Source: an uncultured Halomonas sp. (GTDB taxonomy: Bacteria > Pseudomonadota > Gammaproteobacteria > Pseudomonadales > Halomonadaceae). From it: a DNA stretch of 64,000 nucleotides. The DNA lies in NCBI RefSeq assembly GCF_947493865.1, contig NZ_CANLTC010000014.1:38412-102411 (forward strand), written 5' to 3'. This document shows, piece after piece, positions 10,444 to 16,894 of the stretch (positions are counted from its first letter, which is position 1; every line of letters starts with the position of its first letter). The translations under genes and the position numbers were made by a program. The notes under the pieces were generated by a model. That model was not told the origin of the DNA. It saw nothing but the letters and a program-made list of their open reading frames with translations, and ran no database searches.

Positions 10444-10479
10444 TGTTCGCCCTATGAGCGCCCATTCATTGGGCGAACA
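10444..10479. promoter_or_regulatory. Inverted repeat in the csy1 5' leader
   Basis: TGTTCGCCC (10444-10452) is exactly complementary to GGGCGAACA (10471-10479) across an 18-nt centre. A competing inner stem, CGCCC/GGGCG with a 7-nt loop, uses the same right arm. It lies inside the predicted csy transcript leader, 52-87 bp before the start codon, so it could be an RNA structure or a repressor operator. No function is known. Confidence 0.5.
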
Positions 10480-10508
10480 CCTCACTCACGGGATCTGAGC
10501 TTAAAGAG

Positions 10509-10537
10509 ACTATATGGTGGCCCGTGCTGCGCGTCAA
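10509..10537 (-). promoter_or_regulatory. Promoter of the csy1-csy2-csy3-cas6f operon
   Basis: On the minus strand the -35 TTGACG (10537-10532) and -10 TATAGT (10514-10509) are separated by exactly 17 bp, close to sigma-70 consensus. The start site would be near 10502, giving a leader of about 110 nt. The CC PAM of the crRNA-like target begins 2 bp upstream of the -35 hexamer, so a Csy complex bound there would compete with RNA polymerase. Confidence 0.75.
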
Positions 10538-10539
10538 AT

Positions 10540-10573
10540 CCTAGTGACTAGTATCCTAGTATTTTTTTCAAAC
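10540..10573 (+). promoter_or_regulatory. Partial protospacer with CC PAM for the crRNA-like RNA
   Basis: Positions 10540-10541 are CC, the I-F PAM. The next 32 nt match the spacer-like segment 11444-11475 at positions 1-5, 7, 9-11, 13-17, 20, 24-25, 29 and 31-32, that is 20 of 32 overall and 14 of the first 17. Mismatches at 6, 12 and 18 fall on positions that are flipped out in type I complexes; position 8 is the one true seed-proximal mismatch. Such a match would favour binding over cleavage. The segment also holds three CTAG motifs spaced 7-8 bp, which could be ParD operator half-sites. Confidence 0.75.
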
Positions 10574-10628
10574 ACTCTCTTAGCCGCTGAAACAGCCAAA
10601 AAGACCGATAACAATGATTAGCAAAGAT

Positions 10629-10637
10629 TGCTATAAT
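10629..10637 (+). promoter_or_regulatory. Extended -10 promoter of parDE
   Basis: TGCTATAAT is a full extended -10 element (TGn-TATAAT), predicting a start near 10644 and a 33-nt leader before the antitoxin ATG at 10677. No convincing -35 is visible, which is usual for extended -10 promoters. Confidence 0.6.
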
Positions 10638-10676
10638 TACGATAACATCGGGAATCCGGATTTAGAGGTCAAGACC

Positions 10677-10940
10677 ATGAATGTATCCCTTACACCCCAA
10701 CTAGAAGATTATATAAAACAAAAGGTTGCAAAAGGCATGTACAACTCGGTGAGCGAGGTTGTGCGTGAAGCACTGCGATTACTGGAAGAGCGAGACGCCC
10801 TCCAGGCGATGAAGTTGGAGGCCTTGCGTAAAGACATCCACCAAGGTCTGGAATCATTGGATAATGGCACGGGCAAGCCGCTGGACATGCAGGCGATCAA
10901 AACCAAGGGGCGGAAACGTCTGGCTGGACACGGTCAATAA
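10677..10940 (+). CDS. parD: ParD-family ribbon-helix-helix antitoxin
   Basis: An 87-residue protein starting MNVSLTPQLEDYIKQKV, the N-terminal strand and helices of ParD-type RHH antitoxins (SVSEVVREALRLLEE), followed by a flexible toxin-binding tail. An upstream in-frame ATG at 10614 is less likely: it precedes the promoter -10, whereas AGAGG stands 8 nt before 10677. ParD binds its own promoter as a dimer and neutralises ParE. The stop codon overlaps the parE start (TAATG). The pair sits between cas2-3 and csy1, on the opposite strand to both. Confidence 0.9.
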   Translation: MNVSLTPQLEDYIKQKVAKGMYNSVSEVVREALRLLEERDALQAMKLEALRKDIHQGLESLDNGTGKPLDMQAIKTKGRKRLAGHGQ

Positions 10941-11227
10941 TGCCATCGCTGATCATCTCCCCCGAAGCCGAGCAAGACCTGCTCGATATCTGGCTTTATA
11001 TCGCCGAAGACAGTCCCGTGAATGCTGATCGCTTCCTTGATCGACTGGAAGGGAAGGCCTTGAAGCTTGCCGAGTTTACAGAAATCGGTATCGACAGGCC
11101 GGAACTCGCTCCCGACCTGAAAAACTTCCCGGTTGACCGCTATGTCTTGTATTACCGGGCCACCCCCGGTGGGATCGAGTTGGTCCGTGTGTTACACGGC
11201 TCACGAGACATCAACCGGGTGTTCTGA
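10940..11227 (+). CDS. parE: ParE-family toxin (RelE/ParE fold)
   Basis: A 95-residue ParE-like toxin. N-terminal SPEAEQDLLDIWLYIAED and C-terminal LVRVLHGSRDI are the standard family signatures, and the length is typical. Family members poison DNA gyrase or, in related RelE branches, cut mRNA; the target here is inferred only from the family. The ATG overlaps the parD TAA, so the two are co-translated. No frameshift is visible and the gene looks functional. Downstream lies the crRNA-like RNA gene on the same strand, so read-through from parDE into it is possible. Confidence 0.9.
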   Translation: MPSLIISPEAEQDLLDIWLYIAEDSPVNADRFLDRLEGKALKLAEFTEIGIDRPELAPDLKNFPVDRYVLYYRATPGGIELVRVLHGSRDINRVF

Positions 11228-11403
11228 TCTTCTTGCCCCCTGATATCCAGACACAGCGCCATCGGACCGCCCGTCACGGCGCTTGCAATGTCTTCCGGTA
11301 ACCAAACCGCCTCCATCCAGGCAAGCACCACGCCGGTATCGAGCAGGCAGCTCCGGCGGAATTTATGCAGCGTTTCCCTAAAGAGCAACACCTGCTGGTT
11401 GAA

Positions 11404-11412
11404 TGATAGAAT
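11404..11412 (+). promoter_or_regulatory. Candidate extended -10 of the crRNA-like RNA gene
   Basis: TGATAGAAT fits TGn-TATAAT with one change in the hexamer (TAGAAT). The predicted start, near 11418-11419, falls just before the first hairpin of the upstream degenerate repeat, so a short transcript would contain the handle, spacer and second hairpin. No -35 is evident. Confidence 0.4.
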
Positions 11413-11415
11413 TCC

Positions 11416-11503
11416 ATCTGCAACCGAACAGGTTGCTTAGAAATAGTGGCCAGTGTCCTAAAACGCTTGAAACACGATTGCTGCCGTGCAGGCAGCAGCA
11501 GCC
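11416..11503 (+). ncRNA. crRNA-like regulatory RNA: degenerate repeat, 32-nt spacer, degenerate repeat
   Basis: The first repeat (11416-11443) matches the array repeat at 18 of 28 positions and keeps its hairpin as GCAACC-GAACA-GGTTGC: positions 7/19 and 8/18 are changed on both sides, preserving pairing. Its tail CTTAGAAA differs by one base from the array handle CTCAGAAA. A segment of exactly 32 nt (11444-11475) follows. The second repeat (11476-11503) matches 17 of 28, retains GCTGCC-GTGCA-GGCAGC, and diverges completely after position 21, just past the expected Cas6f cut. Cas6f processing would release a standard-sized crRNA. The spacer partly matches 10542-10573. Known parallels are CreA (antitoxin RNA) and CreR (cas-regulating RNA) mini-arrays of other CRISPR loci. 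Confidence 0.85.
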
Positions 11504-11530
11504 GACCTGCCCCGGGTCGGCTACTTTATT
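11500..11530 (+). terminator. Rho-independent terminator of the crRNA-like RNA
   Basis: AGCCGACC (11500-11507) pairs perfectly with GGTCGGCT (11515-11522) around a 7-nt loop and is followed by ACTTTATTT on the plus strand. It closes the small RNA unit and slightly overlaps the cas2-3 stop codon. On the minus strand no U-tract follows, so it is oriented for the small RNA rather than for cas2-3. Confidence 0.65.
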
Positions 11531-14500
11531 TCCGCTTAACAAATCCCAACGCGGGATGAAAATGCCACCCCTGCGGGGCGTAGTTCGTTTTCAAACGGAT
11601 ACGCCCGAAGCGTTGGGCACAGCGCTCTATGCTCATGTCCATGGCTTCGGCCTGATCCGCCAGCGCAGTCATGTAGTCAGGCTCGTTCCATGGTGCGATG
11701 CGTGGATGGCTGAAAACATCATTCGGCAGGCGATCCAGTTCGGTTTCCACAGGCGTCAGTCTCTCGTCCCTTCCCTCTTGATCTACCCGCCAGAAACCGT
11801 AGTCTTCCTCCGTTTCATCCGGCAGCAGCACGAATTCGCATTCAGGCTCGTTGTCTTCCCGGAAAGGCTGTTGCTGTATTGCCAGCGCCCCGAGGGCCAT
11901 CGATGGGGTGCGATAAAAGAGATACGCCCCCAGATCGACCTGAGCCGGCTCGCCGCGACGCTTGCGTCGCTGCCCGGGAGCGGCGGCTCCCTGGATCATG
12001 AGCGCGGCAAGTCGCGCGTGTTCGAGGTCGACGAGCTTTTGTGTGGGTTCGAGCACTTCTGCCGGCATCAGTCGCGGACGCGAGTCGATATGCTCGATCT
12101 CATCGGCTCTTAATAGCTCCGCCAGTTGATGCGTCACCAGTGGCCAGCGTTTTTCGGTTTCAAAGCCCGGTCGGCTAAATGCCGGTGCAGCCCGCTTCAG
12201 GTGACGGACGTTGGTATCAAGCAGGGCAATATTAGGCGCATGAGCGGGCTCGGGGCGGTGTCGCCGTATGCGGCCAGCGAGCTGAATGATAGAGCGCATT
12301 GAAGAGGGCTCGACTATCGCCCAATCGTAATCATGGTCGCGACCGACTTCCGTGACCGGCGAACCAAGCACGATGAAAAGCTGATTCTTAGCGGGGTTGC
12401 CATCGAGCGCTGTACGAATATCGACAAGGTCGAATACGGCGCTCTCTTCGCGCCGATCCAACACTCGATCCAGCCGGGCCTCCAGGCGCGAGCGCAGCAG
12501 CAGGGGGAACTGCGAATGGTAAACGCATAGATGAATCTGCCGATCTTCCGGAATATCCGACTGGTAAAGCGACTGAGCAACGGCCACCAACGGCTCGATG
12601 TTGGCCATGCGCACCAGACCGAAACTGACACGCTTGCCACTGTGAGGATCGAGGGCGTGGTGCTGTTCGTGGAGGGCGCACGCTTGGGTGAGTATTGTCT
12701 GCGCCAGTGCCTGATAAACATCGTCCGGGTGAGCGGAGGGCGCAGACAGCGGGACGAGGTATCCCCGGCGAGCCGGAGCCTGACCGCTGAGCCGGGCGGC
12801 ACGCTGCCGAGCAAACTGTATATGCGCGGCATCGAACTCCTCGCCCTCGGCACATGTCTGCTGGGTGCAGCCGTGCTCATCGAACCAAGCGCAGCAAGGG
12901 CTTACTGGGGTTCCAGGAACACCGCGATGGCGTTGGTACTCTGCGCGGCCGGTTCGATATGCCTCGAACAGCCCGCGCACCAATGCCGGCGGCAACGTGG
13001 CGGAGGAAAGCAGTACCCGCGAGCCGAGCAGCCCGGCCCAATAAACAAGGCGTGTCAGGCCGGGAAGGTCGTCGATATCGAAGTCATCCGGCTCATCAAG
13101 CACGAGGTCACTGCCCATCAACCGCAGCATAGGGACAATCTGGTGGCCGCCGCGCAGACTCTCAGTTGCCGGTATCAGGTGGTCAATCGTACACACCAGC
13201 ACGGGCGCGCTGATCAGCGCGCGGGCACGTGGATCTTGTGTGGCCCGTGACAGCAAAGGATGTTCATCGATCCGTCCTTCGAAATGGACATGGCTCTGCT
13301 CATCCAGCAAAGCGGCTCGCGACTCCGAGCCGCCGCTTTTTCTCTGCTGATGCTCGAACAACGCTCGGCTGGCACTACCCCCGACTCGAACGGCCAAGTC
13401 ATCGCTGCCCAGCCCTAGTCTTTCCCGGTAAGCCTGCCCGGTTTGCAGCGTGAGCGTTCGCAGACCAAGCGCAATCGAGAAGCGCGCCCCCTCTTCAGGA
13501 TCACTCAAGGCGTACATGATGCGACCGTTGGCGATTGTCTTGCCACAGCCGGTGGAAGCCATGTTGACCCCGAAGAAGCCCTGCTCACGGGCCTTATCCC
13601 GCACGCCCACGGCTAAGTCGAATGCCTTGTCCTGCCAGCGAAAGCGAGTGTCGCGGCTACGCTGACGAAAGCCTTTGTGTCGCGCGATGCGCGGTAAGCC
13701 TTTTTCCATATCCGGCAAGCGGTGAACGATTTCGCCCACCGTGCGTGTCACGCCCAGCAAGTGCTCTTCAAGCGGCTGGCACAGTCGACGCTTACCATGC
13801 AGGACAGCCGTATTCGCATATAGCGCCGTAGACCAATCACCACGCAGGCGACCGGCCTCGGTCAGGCTCGAGTAGTGATGATCCGCGAGCATCATAGCCA
13901 AACGCGCTAGATGCATCACATAGGGCGATTCCAGCGGTGGTGTAGCGATACTGACGTCTCGCAGTTGCCGCGCCAGTCGCTGGCTGCGTTGGCGCCAGGC
14001 ATCACTCGTGACGGGCAGCCCCTCGGGAAACTCCCAGTAGGGCGCAACCTCTGCCGGCGAGGTGTCCTCTACCCTTTCATTCCAGGCAGCGGTGAAAGCC
14101 TCAGGCAACGAAGGCAAGATAGCCGCATTGAGTATTCCTCGGGCACCGGACCATTTCTGTTGTCCGTTCTCATCGAAAGCCGGCAATGCGGGCAAGCGAT
14201 GATGGCTCAAAATCAGCCAACCGATCGCTGCAGCAAGTGGCGGCATTTGCGCAAACGGTGCTTTCGACTGTTTTTCACCATCAACCAGCCCATCGCATCT
14301 GAGCCGGCCCAGCCAGCGGGCATCATCATCGGACGTGGGGTGTTCGAGTCGATGTAGCCAGGTTGCATCATCATCCTCGCCGACGAAGGCCTCAAGCAGC
14401 CTGAGCGATACCCATTCGTGGCGGTAACGGTTACGACCTTCGAGGCGGCCATGGAGCCGGTCCTGAAATGCACGGCTAGCCTTGCCCAGGTCATGAAAAA

Positions 14501-14861
14501 GCGCTGCTAGCGATGCCAGAAGATGAATCAAGCGCCCGCTATGCCAATCATTTTCATCCTCGGCACGCAGGATATTGCGCCGAGTGGTGTTGGTGGGCAC
14601 AGCACCCTGCATATTGAAGCGGCTGGCATCGCCGACGATCCACATCAGTTCGCTATGGTCGCGACCGCGAATCCAGTGACAGGCCACTGCGGTGTTCTTG
14701 CGCGCGCTCTTTCGCAGCAACTTCCTGAGGGTGTCCAGCCCCGCCTGGGTGATGGGCGTCTGCCAGGTGCGCTCACCACGTCGTTCGGCAAACTGATCGA
14801 GAATGCGCCGGGTTTCTTTCAAGGCGTTCTTGTTGCATTGGGAGACAATCAGCACATTCAT
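11526..14861 (-). CDS. cas3: Cas2-3 fusion: Cas2 domain, HD nuclease and superfamily-2 helicase
   Basis: A 1111-residue type I-F Cas2-Cas3 fusion. Residues 1 to about 95 are the Cas2-like domain (MNVLIVSQCNKNALKETRRI). The HD nuclease includes LFHDLGK (His123, Asp124) and RHEW. The helicase has the nucleotide-binding STGCGKT near residue 436-442, motif II as LVLDEPDD, and SSATLPP. It serves both spacer acquisition with Cas1 and degradation of targets bound by the Csy complex. The start codon overlaps the cas1 stop (ATGA). No interruption is seen across the motifs. Unlike the usual I-F operon it is not followed directly by csy1: parDE and the small RNA gene intervene on the other strand. Confidence 0.97.
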   Translation of the reverse strand: MNVLIVSQCNKNALKETRRILDQFAERRGERTWQTPITQAGLDTLRKLLRKSARKNTAVACHWIRGRDHSELMWIVGDASRFNMQGAVPTNTTRRNILRAEDENDWHSGRLIHLLASLAALFHDLGKASRAFQDRLHGRLEGRNRYRHEWVSLRLLEAFVGEDDDATWLHRLEHPTSDDDARWLGRLRCDGLVDGEKQSKAPFAQMPPLAAAIGWLILSHHRLPALPAFDENGQQKWSGARGILNAAILPSLPEAFTAAWNERVEDTSPAEVAPYWEFPEGLPVTSDAWRQRSQRLARQLRDVSIATPPLESPYVMHLARLAMMLADHHYSSLTEAGRLRGDWSTALYANTAVLHGKRRLCQPLEEHLLGVTRTVGEIVHRLPDMEKGLPRIARHKGFRQRSRDTRFRWQDKAFDLAVGVRDKAREQGFFGVNMASTGCGKTIANGRIMYALSDPEEGARFSIALGLRTLTLQTGQAYRERLGLGSDDLAVRVGGSASRALFEHQQRKSGGSESRAALLDEQSHVHFEGRIDEHPLLSRATQDPRARALISAPVLVCTIDHLIPATESLRGGHQIVPMLRLMGSDLVLDEPDDFDIDDLPGLTRLVYWAGLLGSRVLLSSATLPPALVRGLFEAYRTGRAEYQRHRGVPGTPVSPCCAWFDEHGCTQQTCAEGEEFDAAHIQFARQRAARLSGQAPARRGYLVPLSAPSAHPDDVYQALAQTILTQACALHEQHHALDPHSGKRVSFGLVRMANIEPLVAVAQSLYQSDIPEDRQIHLCVYHSQFPLLLRSRLEARLDRVLDRREESAVFDLVDIRTALDGNPAKNQLFIVLGSPVTEVGRDHDYDWAIVEPSSMRSIIQLAGRIRRHRPEPAHAPNIALLDTNVRHLKRAAPAFSRPGFETEKRWPLVTHQLAELLRADEIEHIDSRPRLMPAEVLEPTQKLVDLEHARLAALMIQGAAAPGQRRKRRGEPAQVDLGAYLFYRTPSMALGALAIQQQPFREDNEPECEFVLLPDETEEDYGFWRVDQEGRDERLTPVETELDRLPNDVFSHPRIAPWNEPDYMTALADQAEAMDMSIERCAQRFGRIRLKTNYAPQGWHFHPALGFVKRK

Positions 14862-15835
14862 GGCTGCGTGTTTCCCAGGTCGGTAGCTATATCCTTCAGG
14901 GTGTCGATCATGAAATCCAGGGATTCGCTACGGGTGAGGCTTTCGATGCAGGCCTGGCGAAACTCTTGCTCCTCGTCGCCGCGCATGGCGGAAATAAACG
15001 CCTGAGGGAGAATGACCGCGTCCTTGACCAGATCCGCCACATCGAACACCAGCCCGCCGCGCCGGGTCTTGCCGTGCAGCACCGCCAAGCCGTGGGGAAT
15101 ACCCAATACCCAAGTGGCAGTGGCACCCAAGCCATAAGCGAGATAATTGCCATGATCGAGAAAACGATTGGCCGGGTCCGTGCCACTGCCACGCTTGGCC
15201 CGGGTAAAATCGCCGTAGTTCACAGCCTGCACCGCCAGCTTGAACAGCGTCTTGGTCAAGCGTGCTTCCAGAGTCAGCAAATCGGTGGTATTTGGTGCCT
15301 TTGCAATGGCCTGGTGGTGGTGCGTCAGCGCGGAGGTCAAGTGGTCTTTCGAAATCGTGAAACCGGCGTCGCGTAATGGCCTGCTATCGAGCCAATGGGT
15401 TTCGATTCGTGAGAGGCGCGCCAGTTGGAAGCGTTTGGCGGCTTCGAGGCGCATCTCGTCGTCGAACCAGAAACGCACCCAGTGCTGTAGATATTCGGTG
15501 GGCCGGTATTCACTTTGTGGACTGAACCAGGCAACCTCAACATCGACTTCGTTGGCGGAAAATAGCGGCGTGCCGCCGCCACCGCAAAAACCGACCAATA
15601 CGCCGGCCTTAGCCAGTTCGCGCATGGCGGCTTGAGTGATCGAAGTGCCGGTGCCCAGCAAGAGCGATGTGGTGTTGGCAATGGGAATATTCCAATACTT
15701 CGATTGGCGCCCTTCGTCGGTGACATATTCCACCCGACCGCCGTTGACCAGCACGCGGCAATGCTGAAGGTAATAGAGATTGGCGCGTTTGGAATGCAGA
15801 ATCGTCTTGAGCGACGAAGGTGATAAATCATCCAT
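14858..15835 (-). CDS. cas1: Cas1 integrase, type I-F
   Basis: The start at 15835 gives 325 residues beginning MDDLSPSSLKTILHSKRANL, aligning with I-F Cas1 from P. aeruginosa; the longer frame to 15916 adds 27 unrelated residues and is rejected, since AAGGA lies 6 nt before 15835. The metal-site regions EARLTKTLFKL, LAVLHGKTRRGG and FDVADLVKDAV are intact. With the Cas2 domain of the fusion protein it integrates new spacers at the leader end. First gene of the cas1-cas2-3 unit, which now needs its own promoter, separate from that of csy. Confidence 0.96.
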   Translation of the reverse strand: MDDLSPSSLKTILHSKRANLYYLQHCRVLVNGGRVEYVTDEGRQSKYWNIPIANTTSLLLGTGTSITQAAMRELAKAGVLVGFCGGGGTPLFSANEVDVEVAWFSPQSEYRPTEYLQHWVRFWFDDEMRLEAAKRFQLARLSRIETHWLDSRPLRDAGFTISKDHLTSALTHHHQAIAKAPNTTDLLTLEARLTKTLFKLAVQAVNYGDFTRAKRGSGTDPANRFLDHGNYLAYGLGATATWVLGIPHGLAVLHGKTRRGGLVFDVADLVKDAVILPQAFISAMRGDEEQEFRQACIESLTRSESLDFMIDTLKDIATDLGNTQP

Positions 15836-15985
15836 ATTGATCCTTGCCTGTTCGAATTTCCTTGGCTTTAACCATCTAAGCACCTTTCGTTTATTTCTAA
15901 TGTTTCGAAAAGCCAAGCTGGGGCGTCTTAATTCTCTGATTCCCCTATACTCCTCTGCAACTTATAACCCACACTCGGAACCCCC
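15836..15985. promoter_or_regulatory. Divergent intergenic region upstream of cas1
   Basis: This 150-bp spacer should hold the cas1 promoter and that of the exported protein. CTTGGCTTT (15861-15869) and AAAGCCAAG (15909-15917) form a perfect 9-bp inverted repeat 39 bp apart. TATACT at 15946-15951 could be a plus-strand -10. No confident cas1 promoter was found. Confidence 0.4.
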
Positions 15986-16663
15986 ATGCCCGCCATCATC
16001 CACCGCACCCCGAACGCCCTACTCCTTTTCCTGTTGCTTGTGGCACCCACTGCGGCCTTGGCCCAGTCCAACCAGCAGGAGTGGGCCGCCTACGACGATG
16101 CCTTGGCCCGCGGCGAGCGTCAGGCGCAAATCTGGCAGTACGGCTGGACGGGGGTCTATACGGTGAGCCTGGCGACCAGTGCCTACGAGGCCAGCGAGGC
16201 GGATGACAGCGATGATCGCTTTGATGCGCGGGTGGGCACGGTGAAGTCTGCACTGGCCCTGGGCGGGATGTTCATCGATTCGCAGCCGCACCCGGCGGCG
16301 CGGCGTGAGTTCGAACGCCTGCAAGCGGTTGGCGACCTGGAGCAGGCCCGGGCGCTGATGCGCGAGGTAGCCGAAGAAGAGCGGGCACGCCGTTCCTGGC
16401 AGGCGCGGGTGAGCTCCGTGGTGGTGAATACGCTGGGCGGCCTGGTGATCGGTGTGGGCGACGATCGGCCCGACGATGGCGCGATCAGCTTCGCAGTGGG
16501 CATGCTGGTCAGCGAATTGCAGTTGCGCACCCAACCAACTCAGGCCGGCAGCGCCTGGAATCGCTTCCAGCCGGCTCGATTGTCGATGGGCGATGTGCAT
16601 CTCGATTACCAGTACGCCTGGACCTTCGTGCCCAATCAGGTGGGCGTGCATATTCGTTACTGA
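15986..16663 (+). CDS. Exported protein of unknown function
   Basis: The gene encodes 225 residues with a clear Sec signal peptide: a hydrophobic LLLFLLLVAPTAALA stretch with probable cleavage after ALA, near residue 26. The mature part shows no motif that I recognise. Two alanine/glycine-rich hydrophobic stretches (VKSALALGGMF and VVVNTLGGLVIGVG) flank a charged, probably helical segment rich in Glu and Arg (residues about 100-138), and the C-terminus ends in alternating aromatic residues. It is probably periplasmic or outer-membrane associated. It lies between cas1 (divergent) and the zinc operon, with its own terminator, so no functional link to either is implied. Confidence 0.7.
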   Translation: MPAIIHRTPNALLLFLLLVAPTAALAQSNQQEWAAYDDALARGERQAQIWQYGWTGVYTVSLATSAYEASEADDSDDRFDARVGTVKSALALGGMFIDSQPHPAARREFERLQAVGDLEQARALMREVAEEERARRSWQARVSSVVVNTLGGLVIGVGDDRPDDGAISFAVGMLVSELQLRTQPTQAGSAWNRFQPARLSMGDVHLDYQYAWTFVPNQVGVHIRY

Positions 16664-16677
16664 TTCATGCCGCAAGC

Positions 16678-16704
16678 GCGGGCACTGATAGCCCGCCCGT
16701 TTTT
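16678..16704 (+). terminator. Rho-independent terminator after the exported-protein gene
   Basis: GCGGGC (16678-16683) pairs with GCCCGC (16691-16696) around ACTGATA and is followed by CCG and five T. It immediately precedes the Zur box of the next operon. Confidence 0.8.
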
Positions 16705-16717
16705 GTTATAGTATAGC
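16705..16717. promoter_or_regulatory. Zur box upstream of the zinc uptake operon
   Basis: GTTATAGTATAGC is a near-perfect palindrome around 16711 and matches the proteobacterial Zur core GTTATAnTATAAC with one mismatch. It lies 31 bp before the small membrane-protein gene and overlaps -10-like sequence. Zinc-bound Zur would repress the operon when zinc is sufficient. Confidence 0.75.
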
Positions 16718-16747
16718 CTTCCTCTTTTCTGGAGCTGGGTTCTTCCC

Positions 16748-16894
16748 ATGGCATCTCGCCATCGCCATCGTCCTGATGGCCCTTGTCACTTTTCATTGAT
16801 GTCTCTCTCGGCACACAAGCGCCTTGCCATGGCGCTGGTGCCGCTTGCGCTGTTGTGGCTGGCGGTTGCCTGGGCGACCGGGAGCCTTGGCTGA
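16748..16894 (+). CDS. Small single-span membrane protein leading the zinc operon
   Basis: A 48-residue product with a basic, His-containing N-terminus (MASRHRHRPDGPCHFSL) and one hydrophobic helix, ALVPLALLWLAVAWA. Its TGA overlaps the znuC ATG (TGATG at 16892-16896), and it is the first reading frame after the Zur box, which argues that it is translated and coupled to znuC. An internal ATG at 16799 would give 31 residues. The ribosome-binding site is weak (GGAG 13 nt upstream). I do not recognise the family; a role as a small accessory of the importer is only a guess. Confidence 0.5.
   Translation: MASRHRHRPDGPCHFSLMSLSAHKRLAMALVPLALLWLAVAWATGSLG

Noticed and set aside
10555..10580. Second CC followed by TAGT as another target for the crRNA-like spacer
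   Set aside because: Only the first four bases match and pairing then fails; it is a short repeat of the CTAG motif, not a second protospacer.
11152..11391. 79-codon frame on the minus strand between parE and the mini-array
   Set aside because: It overlaps the 3' end of parE, has no ribosome-binding site that I can see and no recognisable family. Possibly a decayed gene end, not reported as a gene.
11479..11522. Two tandem hairpins taken as the terminator of cas2-3
   Set aside because: The first hairpin is the Cas6f-type stem of the second degenerate repeat, and the second has its T-rich tail on the plus strand. Both belong to the small RNA, not to cas2-3.
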